From positions 1,860,001 through 1,924,000 of the forward strand of contig NZ_OW824151.1 in assembly GCF_942548115.1 (NCBI RefSeq): a stretch of DNA of 64,000 nucleotides, read 5' to 3'. The DNA is from Aeromicrobium sp. Leaf245. Its GTDB lineage: Bacteria > Actinomycetota > Actinomycetes > Propionibacteriales > Nocardioidaceae. The position numbers were made by a program, and so were the translations under genes. The notes beneath the pieces were generated by a model. It did no database searches and had not been told where the DNA came from. It saw only the letters and a list, made by a program, of their open reading frames with translations. This document shows, piece after piece, positions 8,199-15,816 of the stretch (positions are counted from its first letter, which is position 1; the number at the start of each line of letters is the position of its first letter).

Positions 8199-9183
8199 CG
8201 ATCGCCAGCTCCTTCCGGTCGCCGAAGATTCCCTGGGGTCGGTAGATCATCAGGAGCATCAGTCCCAGGCCCACGAGGATGAGTCGCACCAGGCTGGCCT
8301 GGATGTCGCTCATCGCCCAGTCGGGGATGAGCGGGTTGTCGCCGGCCGTGGCCTGGCTGAAGAAGGAGCCGATGCCGGCCATGAGGAACCAGAAGATCAT
8401 CGCGCCGATGACCGGTCCGAGCACGCGGGCCGCACCGCCGATCAGCAGGGCCGTGTAGGCGAAGAACGTCACGTTCGTGGAGTAGTCGCTGGGCACGACC
8501 GACGCCTGCTTGAGGGCCAGGAAGAGACCGGCGAGGCCACCGAAGACGCCACCGAGCATGAGGGCCTGCATCTTGTAGGCGAAGACGTTCTTGCCGAGCG
8601 AGCGCACGGCGTCCTCGTCCTCGCGGATGGAGCGCAGGACACGACCCCACGGGCTGCGCATCAGCAGCCACACGAGCAGGCAGGCCAGCGCCACGAGCGC
8701 CCAGCCGACGGTGAGCGACCAGAGGTCACCGCGTCGGAAGGAGACGATCCCGAGGTCGATGCCCCCGCCGTACGGGTTGAGGTCCTGGAAGGTCGACGCG
8801 AAGCCCGTCAGACCGTTCGACCCGCCGAAGACGTCCTTCGTCTCGACCGCGCCGAAGACCAGGCGGAGGATCTCCGCCGTGGCGATGGTGGCGATCGCGA
8901 GGTAGTCGGCCCGGAGCCGCAGCGTCGGGACGCCCAGCACGAGGGCGAGCAGCATCGAGGCGACGATGGCCACCACGATGCCGAGCCAGAAGGACTGGTC
9001 GAACGTGACGACCGTGACGGCCAGGCCGTAGGCGCCCACGGCCATGAACCCGGCCTGGCCGAAGTTCAGCAGGCCGGTGTAGCCGAAGTGGATGTTGAGG
9101 CCGATCGCAGCGAGCGCGAACACGATCGCCTGCGGCCCGAGGGCGGAGGAGAGTGCCGAGTTGAGGATGCTTCCGAAGTCCAT
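8188..9183 (-). CDS. livM: Branched-chain amino acid ABC transporter permease LivM
   Basis: 331-aa inner-membrane permease with about 8-9 hydrophobic segments. Family motifs include IGLNIHFGYTGLLNFGQAGF near the N-terminus, a conserved GVPTLRLRADYLAIATIA stretch, and the cytoplasmic EAA-like loop SPWGRVLRSIREDE that contacts the ATPases. It pairs with LivH. It sits 10 nt after livH and overlaps livG. Confidence 0.95.
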   Translation of the reverse strand: MDFGSILNSALSSALGPQAIVFALAAIGLNIHFGYTGLLNFGQAGFMAVGAYGLAVTVVTFDQSFWLGIVVAIVASMLLALVLGVPTLRLRADYLAIATIATAEILRLVFGAVETKDVFGGSNGLTGFASTFQDLNPYGGGIDLGIVSFRRGDLWSLTVGWALVALACLLVWLLMRSPWGRVLRSIREDEDAVRSLGKNVFAYKMQALMLGGVFGGLAGLFLALKQASVVPSDYSTNVTFFAYTALLIGGAARVLGPVIGAMIFWFLMAGIGSFFSQATAGDNPLIPDWAMSDIQASLVRLILVGLGLMLLMIYRPQGIFGDRKELAIDAR

Positions 9184-9193
9184 GAGAGCCCTT

Positions 9194-10537
9194 TCAGCCG
9201 ATCCGCTCGGCGCGGCCGAGGATGCCCTGCGGCCGGATCAGCAGGATGAGGATCAGCACGACGAGCGCGCCGACCTCCTTGATGGACGAGGGGACACCGG
9301 GCCACCACCCGATCTCGAGCGTGCCGACCTCGACCATGATCCCGATGATCATGGAGCCGACGAGCGCGCCCCAGATGGTGCCCAGGCCGCCGAGGGTGAC
9401 CGCGGCGAAGACGAGCAGCAGCAGCTTGAAGCCCATGAGGAAGTTGACCTGGCTGTTGACGGCGAGCAGGCCGCCGGCCAGCCCGGTCAGTGCGGTGCCG
9501 AGCACCCAGACCGACCGGATGACGCCGTCGACCCGCAGGCCCGACGAGGCCGAGAGGGCCGGGTTGTCGGCGACCGCTCGCATGGACTTGCCGAGGCGGG
9601 TCTTCATGAGGACGACGCAGGTGACGGTCAGGACGACGACCGCGACGCCGATGATCGCGAGCTCCTTGTCCGCCAGCGAGAACGGTCCGTAGGTCTCACG
9701 GCTCTGGTTGACGTACTGCGACAGCGAGCGTCGCGAGCCGCCGAACGTGTACTGGAAGATGTTGCGCAGGAAGAGTCCGAAGCCGATGGAGACGATCATC
9801 ATCGCGATGATCCCGACGCCCTTGCTGCGCAGCGGCTTCCAGAGGAACTTGTCCTGGAGCCAGCCGAAGGCCGCGGACGCGACCACCGCCGCGATGATCG
9901 CGAGGATCACGGGGAGGCCGAAGGCGCGGTTGGCGACGTAGGTCGCGATGGCGCCGAAGGTGATCAGCTCGCCGTGGGAGAAGTTCGTCAGCTTCGTGGT
10001 GCCGAAGATCAGCGACAGGCCGAGCGCCGCGAGCGCGATGATGAGGCCGAACTTGACGCCGTTGACCATGGCGGCGGCGAACCGCTCGCCGAGCGGCGGG
10101 CCGGTCTGCTCGACCACGCCGATCTGGAACTGCACGAAGTTGCCGCCGTCGAGGAGGGCGTTCACGGTGCGCTCGGGGCTCCCGGCGAACTCGATGCCGG
10201 CCGGGAGCGAGTCGACGTCGAGGGTGACGACGTAGGTGCCGCGCTCGGGGATCGGGATGAAGGCGCGGCCCTCAGGCCCCGTGACCGCCTCGCCGACCTC
10301 CGTGCCGTCCGACGTGGAGGCCGTCAGCGTGGCTCCGGCGATGGGCCCGGCGTCGGCGCCGCTGTTCTGCAGCGTCACGCCCACGTACGGGCCGTCCGGC
10401 GGGGTGGCGGCCGCGGTGGGCGCCGAGGGGCTCGTGCTGGGCGATGGCGCGTCGGTCGCCGAGGCGCCGCCGAGCGGCACCAGGACGACCAGGCACGCCA
10501 GGATCGCCGACACGAGGACCTTGGATGTCAGTCGCAC
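9194..10537 (-). CDS. livH: LivH-type permease with an N-terminal secreted Ig-like domain
   Basis: 447 aa, much longer than typical LivH (about 300). Residues 1-28 are a signal peptide ending near GGASA. About 29-48 are Pro/Ser/Thr-rich. About 49-145 form a small beta-rich domain (PYVGVTLQNSG, GAVIAG-like turns, TYVVTLDVDSLP) resembling carboxypeptidase-regulatory/Ig folds. From about 160 it is a normal permease: GLIIALAALGLSLIFGTTKL, NFSHGELITFGA, and the EAA-like loop TRLGKSMRAVADNP. The GTG start at 10537 follows AGGAG with 7-nt spacing. Inference: the extra domain sits outside the membrane and may dock the binding lipoprotein. First gene of the livHMGF operon. Confidence 0.9.
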   Translation of the reverse strand: MRLTSKVLVSAILACLVVLVPLGGASATDAPSPSTSPSAPTAAATPPDGPYVGVTLQNSGADAGPIAGATLTASTSDGTEVGEAVTGPEGRAFIPIPERGTYVVTLDVDSLPAGIEFAGSPERTVNALLDGGNFVQFQIGVVEQTGPPLGERFAAAMVNGVKFGLIIALAALGLSLIFGTTKLTNFSHGELITFGAIATYVANRAFGLPVILAIIAAVVASAAFGWLQDKFLWKPLRSKGVGIIAMMIVSIGFGLFLRNIFQYTFGGSRRSLSQYVNQSRETYGPFSLADKELAIIGVAVVVLTVTCVVLMKTRLGKSMRAVADNPALSASSGLRVDGVIRSVWVLGTALTGLAGGLLAVNSQVNFLMGFKLLLLVFAAVTLGGLGTIWGALVGSMIIGIMVEVGTLEIGWWPGVPSSIKEVGALVVLILILLIRPQGILGRAERIG

Positions 10538-10578
10538 GCAGGTCTCCTGGAGGTTCGGGCAGCGCAGGTGGCGCCTTC

Positions 10579-10601
10579 GTCCCGGGGACTATATCCCCGG
10601 G
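10579..10601 (-). promoter_or_regulatory. livH promoter -10 (TATAGT) embedded in a palindrome
   Basis: On the minus strand TATAGT (10587-10592) lies in the centre of an inverted repeat TCCCGGGGA / TCCCCGGGA (10579-10587 and 10593-10601), about 50 nt upstream of the livH GTG. A protein bound here would cover the -10 region, so it is a good operator candidate; no -35 consensus is obvious. Confidence 0.55.
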
Positions 10602-10658
10602 AGGGTGGCAGGAGGTCCCATCTGGAGACTCGCCAGGTAACAGTTCTGTGAAGTCGAC

Positions 10659-11474
10659 TCAGGCGAGGGCGACGGCGAGCTGCGTGAGAGCGGGGGCCAC
10701 CAGCAGGGCGGGCAGCAGGTCGGCCACCGGGAGCTGCTTCAGGTCGAGCAGCCGCAGCGCGACCCCGACGAGGATGAGGCCGCCGGTCGCGCCCACGGCG
10801 TCGAGGTGCGCGGCGGGCAGGAGTCCGCCGACGAGGACGCCGAGCCCGGTGAGCGATCCCTGCACCACCAGCACCGAGATCGCGGACGCGAGCACACCGA
10901 CGCCGAACGCCGCCGCGAAGGCCAGGGCGGCGAAGCCGTCGAGGGTGGACTTGAGCAGCAGCTGCTCGGCGCCGCGGCCGAGTCCCTCGTTCAGCGAGCC
11001 CAGGATGGTGAGCGGCCCGACGCAGAACACGAGCGAGGCGATGACGAAGCCCTGCACGAAGCGTTCGCGGTCACCGTCGTCGGGGCCACGGTCGGTGGGG
11101 CCGCCGTCGGTGGTGGGGCCGGCGGGATCGCCCAGGGGGACCTGACGGGCGGCCGAGCCGCCGAGGCGGCGCTGCAGGAACCCGCCCAGGTCCTCGAGCC
11201 GGTCCTCGAGCCGGGCGAAGGAGCCGATGATCCCGCCCACGGCGAGCGAGCCGAGCACGATCAGCGTCGGCGCGCCGCGACCGGTCGAGGAGGTCAGGGC
11301 GTCGCTGTTCACGGCTGCGGCGGCGTCGGCGGCGATGAGCAGCGTGACCAGGCCGAGTGCCGACGTGACGGTCGTGCGGACGCGTTCGGGCAGGCGGTGC
11401 CCGACGAGGAGCCCGAGCCCACCGCCGACGAGCACGGTGAGCACGTTGGTGAGCGTGCCTGCCCCGATGAACAT
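10659..11474 (-). CDS. DUF554 family membrane protein
   Basis: 271-aa protein with about 7 hydrophobic segments and small-residue-rich helices (MFIGAGTLTNVLTVLVGGGLGLLVG). The conserved DUF554 features GSLAVGGIIG, FVIASLVFCVGPLTILGSLNEG and the C-terminal GGLILVGVALRLLDLKQLPVAD are all present. DUF554 proteins (YdfK type) are probable transporters of unknown substrate. An Arg/Asp-rich loop (about 110-150) is longer than in many homologues. The start at 11474 is supported by GAAGGAGA upstream. Divergent from the acetyltransferase gene. Confidence 0.9.
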   Translation of the reverse strand: MFIGAGTLTNVLTVLVGGGLGLLVGHRLPERVRTTVTSALGLVTLLIAADAAAAVNSDALTSSTGRGAPTLIVLGSLAVGGIIGSFARLEDRLEDLGGFLQRRLGGSAARQVPLGDPAGPTTDGGPTDRGPDDGDRERFVQGFVIASLVFCVGPLTILGSLNEGLGRGAEQLLLKSTLDGFAALAFAAAFGVGVLASAISVLVVQGSLTGLGVLVGGLLPAAHLDAVGATGGLILVGVALRLLDLKQLPVADLLPALLVAPALTQLAVALA

Positions 11475-11576
11475 GTACGCTCTCCTTCTCGCCGTTGCCG
11501 GCGCGACCCACCCCGACGTCGCCCATCGTGGCACTGGCGCCGACCCGGTCCAGACACCACTCCCGCCGAGGACACC

Positions 11577-12188
11577 ATGGCCACTCGTTCACCGATCGTG
11601 ATGCGCGACGCGGTGCCCGAGGACGCAGCCGCGCTCGTCGAGCTGTGGGCGGAGTCGGCCAAGGCGAGCGACGACGAGGGTGCCGAGGCGTTCTCCTACC
11701 AGTCGCTGTTCCGTGAGCCGAGCGTCGCCGAGGCCGCGTCGGCCATCGAGCAGAACCTGGCGAAGCCGGGCAAGCGGATCATCGTGGCCCTCGTCGACGG
11801 CGAGATCGTCGGCGCGACGGTGTGCGACCTCAGCACGCTGACGCCGATCACGCTCACGCCGATCCTGCTCGTGACCGACATCCAGGTGTCGCCGCGCCAC
11901 CGCCGACGCAACGTCGCCGCCACGCTGCTGTCGGCCGCCGCCACCTACGGCGAGGAGCACGCCTGCGAGATCGTCGTGGCGGCCATCCCGCTCATGGCGC
12001 GCGAGCCGCACCGCTACCTCACCAAGATCGGCTTCACCCAGGTCGCGGCGGTGCGGGCGATCCAGGCCAGCCGGCTCCGCTCGCGCCTCAGCTCCAAGGC
12101 CACGCACTCCAGGGACACCGGCAAGCTCATCGCCGTCCGCCGGACGCTGCGTCGGCGCCAGGACGAGCGGCGCGCCGACAAGGTCTGA
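11577..12188 (+). CDS. GNAT family N-acetyltransferase
   Basis: 203-aa single-domain acetyltransferase. The acetyl-CoA loop is seen as VSPRHRRRNVAATLL (Q/RxxGx-type with R-rich turn), preceded by the strand ILLVTDIQV and followed by IGFTQVAAVRA. The C-terminus is Arg/Lys-rich, suggesting contact with nucleic acid or an acidic partner. The acceptor is unknown. The ATG at 11577 was preferred; a second ATG at 11601 is possible. It stands alone before the repeat region. Confidence 0.85.
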   Translation: MATRSPIVMRDAVPEDAAALVELWAESAKASDDEGAEAFSYQSLFREPSVAEAASAIEQNLAKPGKRIIVALVDGEIVGATVCDLSTLTPITLTPILLVTDIQVSPRHRRRNVAATLLSAAATYGEEHACEIVVAAIPLMAREPHRYLTKIGFTQVAAVRAIQASRLRSRLSSKATHSRDTGKLIAVRRTLRRRQDERRADKV

Positions 12189-12428
12189 GGGTCGAGCCGG
12201 GCCGGGCCGGGGTTGGTCTCGGTCTCTCTGGAGCGCTGCCGGTGGGCGTCGTCGCCGCTGCTGCGCTGCCTGAGGTTCGTCTCGACGTGCTGGTGCGCTG
12301 CCTGCGGTGGTCGTGGGCTTGCTGCTGCGACGCCTCGGCCTTCGCTGGGGGTGATCTCCGAAAGGCCTCGACCGGGGGGCTGGGTGGGCGCCGCTCCGGG
12401 ATCGCGGCGTCCGGTCTGGTGCTGCGGG
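12189..12428. repeat. Intergenic region before polA, left part: degenerate inverted-repeat arm
   Basis: Non-coding. Several imperfect copies of a CTGCTGCG-TGCCTG-type element occur, and TCTCCGAAAGGCCTCGACC (about 12355-12374) recurs inverted, with one insertion and one change, near 12847-12868 on the other side of the palindrome array. No supported reading frame. Confidence 0.55.
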
Positions 12429-12610
12429 TGACGCACGATTCTTCCTTTGCGCGTGATCGGCGCAGGATTCTTCGTTGGTGCGTGCCATCGGTGGATCCTC
12501 CACCGCAGACGGCCTGCAGAGGTTGAGGATCCACCGATGTCGAGGGCGGAAGGGTCAGGGATTCTTCCTTCTCGTGGACCGGTCCACGGGAAGGGAGAAT
12601 CCCTGCCAGC
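12429..12610. repeat. Palindrome cluster in the polA upstream region
   Basis: Two related elements around GATTCTTC (about 12431-12450 and 12461-12477) are followed by a perfect 15-bp inverted repeat CATCGGTGGATCCTC (12486-12500) and its complement at 12525-12539, enclosing 24 nt. A 48-bp near-perfect palindrome (about 12558-12605, two wobble mismatches, centre GGACCGGTCC) follows. The CATCGGTGG/CCACCGATG pair also occurs in the 6.2-kb spacer. Confidence 0.8.
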
Positions 12611-12628
12611 CCGCGCGGCCAGGCGGCC

Positions 12629-12796
12629 ACGATGCTGCGTTCACGTGCGCAGGCCCGAACGATGCTGCGTTCACGACCGGATCCCGACACGAACGCAGAA
12701 GCGTTCGCCTCCCAGCGCGCGAACGCAGAATCCTGCGTCCCCCACACGCGAACGCAGAATCGTGCGTCCCCACGCGTGAACGCAGATTCCTGCGTC
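12629..12796. repeat. Phased short-repeat array, six GAACGCAG units about every 29 bp
   Basis: The core GAACGCAG occurs six times: inverted at 12635-12642 and 12665-12672 (inside an exact 17-bp repeat ACGATGCTGCGTTCACG at 12629 and 12659), then direct at 12691, 12721, 12750 and 12778. Centre spacing is 30, 26, 30, 29 and 28 bp. At least two direct copies form ACGCAG-4 nt-CTGCGT mini-hairpins. It is not a CRISPR array: units are short, they change orientation, and there are no cas genes. From 12797 to 13106 I see only GC-rich sequence with more degenerate repeats. Confidence 0.8.
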
Positions 12797-13106
12797 CGAC
12801 CAGCACCCGCCACAGCCCGAGAACCCGGACCGCGTCCCGCGCCGGCCGCCCGGTCGAGGCCCTCTCGGAGACCGATCGGGGCGCGAGCCGCGGCAGCGCA
12901 GCAGCGAGCCGAAGCTCCGGCGGGCGACGCGGCGGCGAGCCGAGGCCCTCGCAGGCACCGCAGCAGCTCACCGAAGCCCCGCAGGTGCTGCACCGAGCAG
13001 CTGCCGCGATGACCGCGACCGGCGCCGCAGCAGGCCCGAGACGCGCGCACCAACGGTGGCCGCCATCGCCCGCCCCCGCACCCCGAGCCGTGTCGGTCCG
13101 AGCGTC

Positions 13107-13112
13107 TAGAGT
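13107..13112 (+). promoter_or_regulatory. polA -10 box (TAGAGT), leaderless arrangement
   Basis: TAGAGT lies 7 nt before the GTG at 13120. This and the protein alignment together fix the start and exclude the long upstream frame through the repeats. Confidence 0.6.
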
Positions 13113-13119
13113 CGAGCGC

Positions 13120-15783
13120 GTGGATCGACTGCTGCTGATCGACGGTCACTCCGTCGCCTACCGTGCCTTCTTCGCCCTCCCCGTGGAGAACTTCTCCACC
13201 ACCACGGGCCAGCACACCAACGCGGTGTTCGGGTTCACCTCGATGCTCATCAACGTGCTGCGCGACGAGCAGCCCACGCACGTCGGCGTGGCGTTCGACG
13301 TCTCGCGCCGGACGTTCCGCACCGAGGAGTACGCCGAGTACAAGGGCAACCGCGCCAAGAGCCCCGACGAGTTCAAGGGCCAGGTCACCCTCATCAAGGA
13401 CGTGGTCGCCGCCCTCGGGATCACGAGCTTCGAGAAGGACGGCTTCGAGGCCGACGACATCATCGGCACCCTCGCCACCCAGGCGCAGGCCGCCGGCATG
13501 GAGGTGCTGATCTGCACCGGCGACCGCGACGCCCTCCAGCTGGTCACCGACACCACCACGGTGCTGTACCCGCGCAAGGGTGTCTCCGACCTCGCCCGCA
13601 TGACCCCGGCGGCCGTCGAGGAGAAGTACGGCGTCACGCCCGAGCACTACCCCGAGATCGCCGCCCTGGTGGGCGAGACGAGCGACAACCTCCCCGGCGT
13701 CCCCGGCGTGGGTCCCAAGACCGCCGCCAAGTGGATCAACCAGCACGGCTCCCTCGAGGCGCTCGTCGCCGACGTGGACGCGGTGCCCGGCAAGGCGGGG
13801 GAGTCGCTGCGCGAGCACCTCGACTCCGTCCTGCGCAACCGGCGCATCAACGCGCTCGTCCGCGACCTCGACCTCCCGGCCAAGCCGGCCGACCTGGCGT
13901 TCAGCACCGAGTGGAACCGCGACGCCATCCACCAGGTCTTCGACGCGCTCGAGTTCGCCGCGCTGCGCACGCGACTCTTCGAGTACCTCGGTGGCGGCGA
14001 CGAGGCCACCACCGACGCGGCCTCGGTCGAGGTCGAGGTCGACCTGCCGGGCGAGGGCGGGCTCGCGGCCTGGATCGACGAGCACCTGGGCGAGGAGGCG
14101 GTCGGCGTCGAGGTGGCGGGAGTCCTGCGACCCGTCGGCCCCCGCGTCGACACCGTCACGATCGCCACGCCCGGCGGCCGCGCCGTCTCGTTGTCCCCGG
14201 AGTCCCTCGGACCCGACGACGACGCCGCCCTCCAGGGCTGGCTGGCCGACCCGGCCCGGCCCAAGGTCATGCACGACGCGAAGGGGCAGCTGCACGCGCT
14301 CGCCGCGCAGGGCTGGACGATGCAGGGCCTCGTCGCCGACACGGCGCTCGCGGCCTACCTGGTGCGTCCGGACCAGCGCTCCTACGACCTCGCCGACCTC
14401 GCCCTGCGCTCGCTCAAGCGCGACATCGCGGTGAGCGACGACTCCGGGCAGCTCGCGTTCGACGACGACACGGCCGGCGCCGAGGGTGCCGCGCAGCGGG
14501 CACGCGCCACCCTCGACCTCTGGACCGTGCTGCGCGAGGAGCTGGAGCAGCAGGAGTCCCTCGGCCTGCTCGACGACCTGGAGCTGCCGCTCGTCGACGT
14601 GCTCGCGCGGGCCGAGACCGCCGGCATCGCGGTCGACACCGACCACCTCGACGCGCTGCACGCCGAGTTCACCGAGCGCATGGTGGCCGCGGCCGACGAG
14701 GCCTACGCAGCGATCGGCCGTGAGGTGAACCTCGGCTCGCCGAAGCAGCTGCAGGAGGTGCTCTTCGACCAGCTCGACATGCCCAAGACCAAGCGCACCA
14801 AGACCGGCTACACCACCGACGCCGAGGCGCTGCAGCAGCTGTTCGTCAAGACCGAGCACCCGTTCCTCGAGCACCTGCTCGCGCACCGCGACGTCACCCG
14901 GCTGCGGCAGACCGTCGAGGGTCTGCAGAAGACCGTGCAGCCGGACGGGCGCATCCACACGACCTACTTCCAGACCATCGCGGCCACGGGCCGGCTCAGC
15001 TCGGCCGACCCGAACCTGCAGAACATCCCGATCCGCACCGAGTCGGGCCGACGCATCCGCGAGGCCTTCACCGTCGGCGAGGGCTACGAGACGCTCCTGA
15101 CCGCCGACTACAGCCAGATCGAGATGCGGATCATGGCCGACCTGTCCGAGGACGCCGACCTCATCGAGGCGTTCCGGTCGGGCCACGACTTCCACACCGT
15201 CATGGCGGCCAAGGTCTTCGAGCGCGAGCCCACCGACATCGACGGTGGGCTGCGGGCCCGCATCAAGGCCATGAACTACGGCCTGGCCTACGGGCTCTCG
15301 GCCTACGGGCTGAGCCAGCAGCTGCAGATCTCCACTGGTGAGGCGCAGGGCCTCATGGACGACTACTTCGAGACCTTCGGCGGGGTGCGCGACTACCTGC
15401 ACGGCGTCGTCGAGGAGGCCCGCCAGACCGGCTTCACCGCGACGATCCTCGGCCGACGCCGCTACCTGCCCGACCTGGTGAGCGACAACCGCCAACGGCG
15501 GGAGATGGCCGAGCGCATGGCCCTCAATGCTCCCATCCAGGGGTCCGCGGCCGACATCATCAAGGTCGCCATGCTCGGCGTCGACGCCGCCCTGCGCGAG
15601 CAGGGCCTGCGGTCGCGGCTGCTGCTGCAGGTCCACGACGAGCTCGTGCTCGAGGTCGCCGCCGGGGAGCGCGACACGCTCGAGGCGCTGGTCCGTGAGC
15701 AGATGGCCGCGGCGGCCGACCTGTCCGTCCCGCTCGACGTGTCGGTCGGCACCGGACGCACGTGGCACGAGGCCGCGCACTGA
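13120..15783 (+). CDS. polA: DNA polymerase I
   Basis: 887 aa. Residues 1-300 form the 5' nuclease (LLLIDGHSVAYRAFFAL; ADDIIGTLATQA; ICTGDRDALQLV; GVPGVGPKTAAKWI). About 310-490 is the remnant 3'-5' exonuclease fold, lacking the DxE metal-binding signature, so proofreading is not expected. About 500-887 is the polymerase: motif A DYSQIEMR (Asp663), motif B RIKAMNYGLAYG, motif C VHDELV (Asp840). The motif B aromatic is Tyr720, where E. coli and Taq have Phe. Role: Okazaki fragment processing and repair synthesis. GTG start as discussed for the -10 box. Confidence 0.97.
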   Translation: MDRLLLIDGHSVAYRAFFALPVENFSTTTGQHTNAVFGFTSMLINVLRDEQPTHVGVAFDVSRRTFRTEEYAEYKGNRAKSPDEFKGQVTLIKDVVAALGITSFEKDGFEADDIIGTLATQAQAAGMEVLICTGDRDALQLVTDTTTVLYPRKGVSDLARMTPAAVEEKYGVTPEHYPEIAALVGETSDNLPGVPGVGPKTAAKWINQHGSLEALVADVDAVPGKAGESLREHLDSVLRNRRINALVRDLDLPAKPADLAFSTEWNRDAIHQVFDALEFAALRTRLFEYLGGGDEATTDAASVEVEVDLPGEGGLAAWIDEHLGEEAVGVEVAGVLRPVGPRVDTVTIATPGGRAVSLSPESLGPDDDAALQGWLADPARPKVMHDAKGQLHALAAQGWTMQGLVADTALAAYLVRPDQRSYDLADLALRSLKRDIAVSDDSGQLAFDDDTAGAEGAAQRARATLDLWTVLREELEQQESLGLLDDLELPLVDVLARAETAGIAVDTDHLDALHAEFTERMVAAADEAYAAIGREVNLGSPKQLQEVLFDQLDMPKTKRTKTGYTTDAEALQQLFVKTEHPFLEHLLAHRDVTRLRQTVEGLQKTVQPDGRIHTTYFQTIAATGRLSSADPNLQNIPIRTESGRRIREAFTVGEGYETLLTADYSQIEMRIMADLSEDADLIEAFRSGHDFHTVMAAKVFEREPTDIDGGLRARIKAMNYGLAYGLSAYGLSQQLQISTGEAQGLMDDYFETFGGVRDYLHGVVEEARQTGFTATILGRRRYLPDLVSDNRQRREMAERMALNAPIQGSAADIIKVAMLGVDAALREQGLRSRLLLQVHDELVLEVAAGERDTLEALVREQMAAAADLSVPLDVSVGTGRTWHEAAH

Positions 15784-15816
15784 ACCCTGCGTGGCCCCTC
15801 GCGGGGTGGAGGACCG

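Noticed and set aside
12629..12796. CRISPR array
   Set aside because: Units are 8-17 bp, orientation flips after the second copy, the sequence between units is itself repetitive, and there are no cas genes.
12475..13119. N-terminal extension of polA through the repeats
   Set aside because: Residues are Arg/Ala/Ser-rich repeat translation; the family N-terminus and a -10 box fix the start at 13120.
12127..15780. Long open frame (over 1200 codons) antisense to polA
   Set aside because: A high-GC mirror frame with His/Arg/Gly-rich composition and no domains; polA on the other strand is certain.
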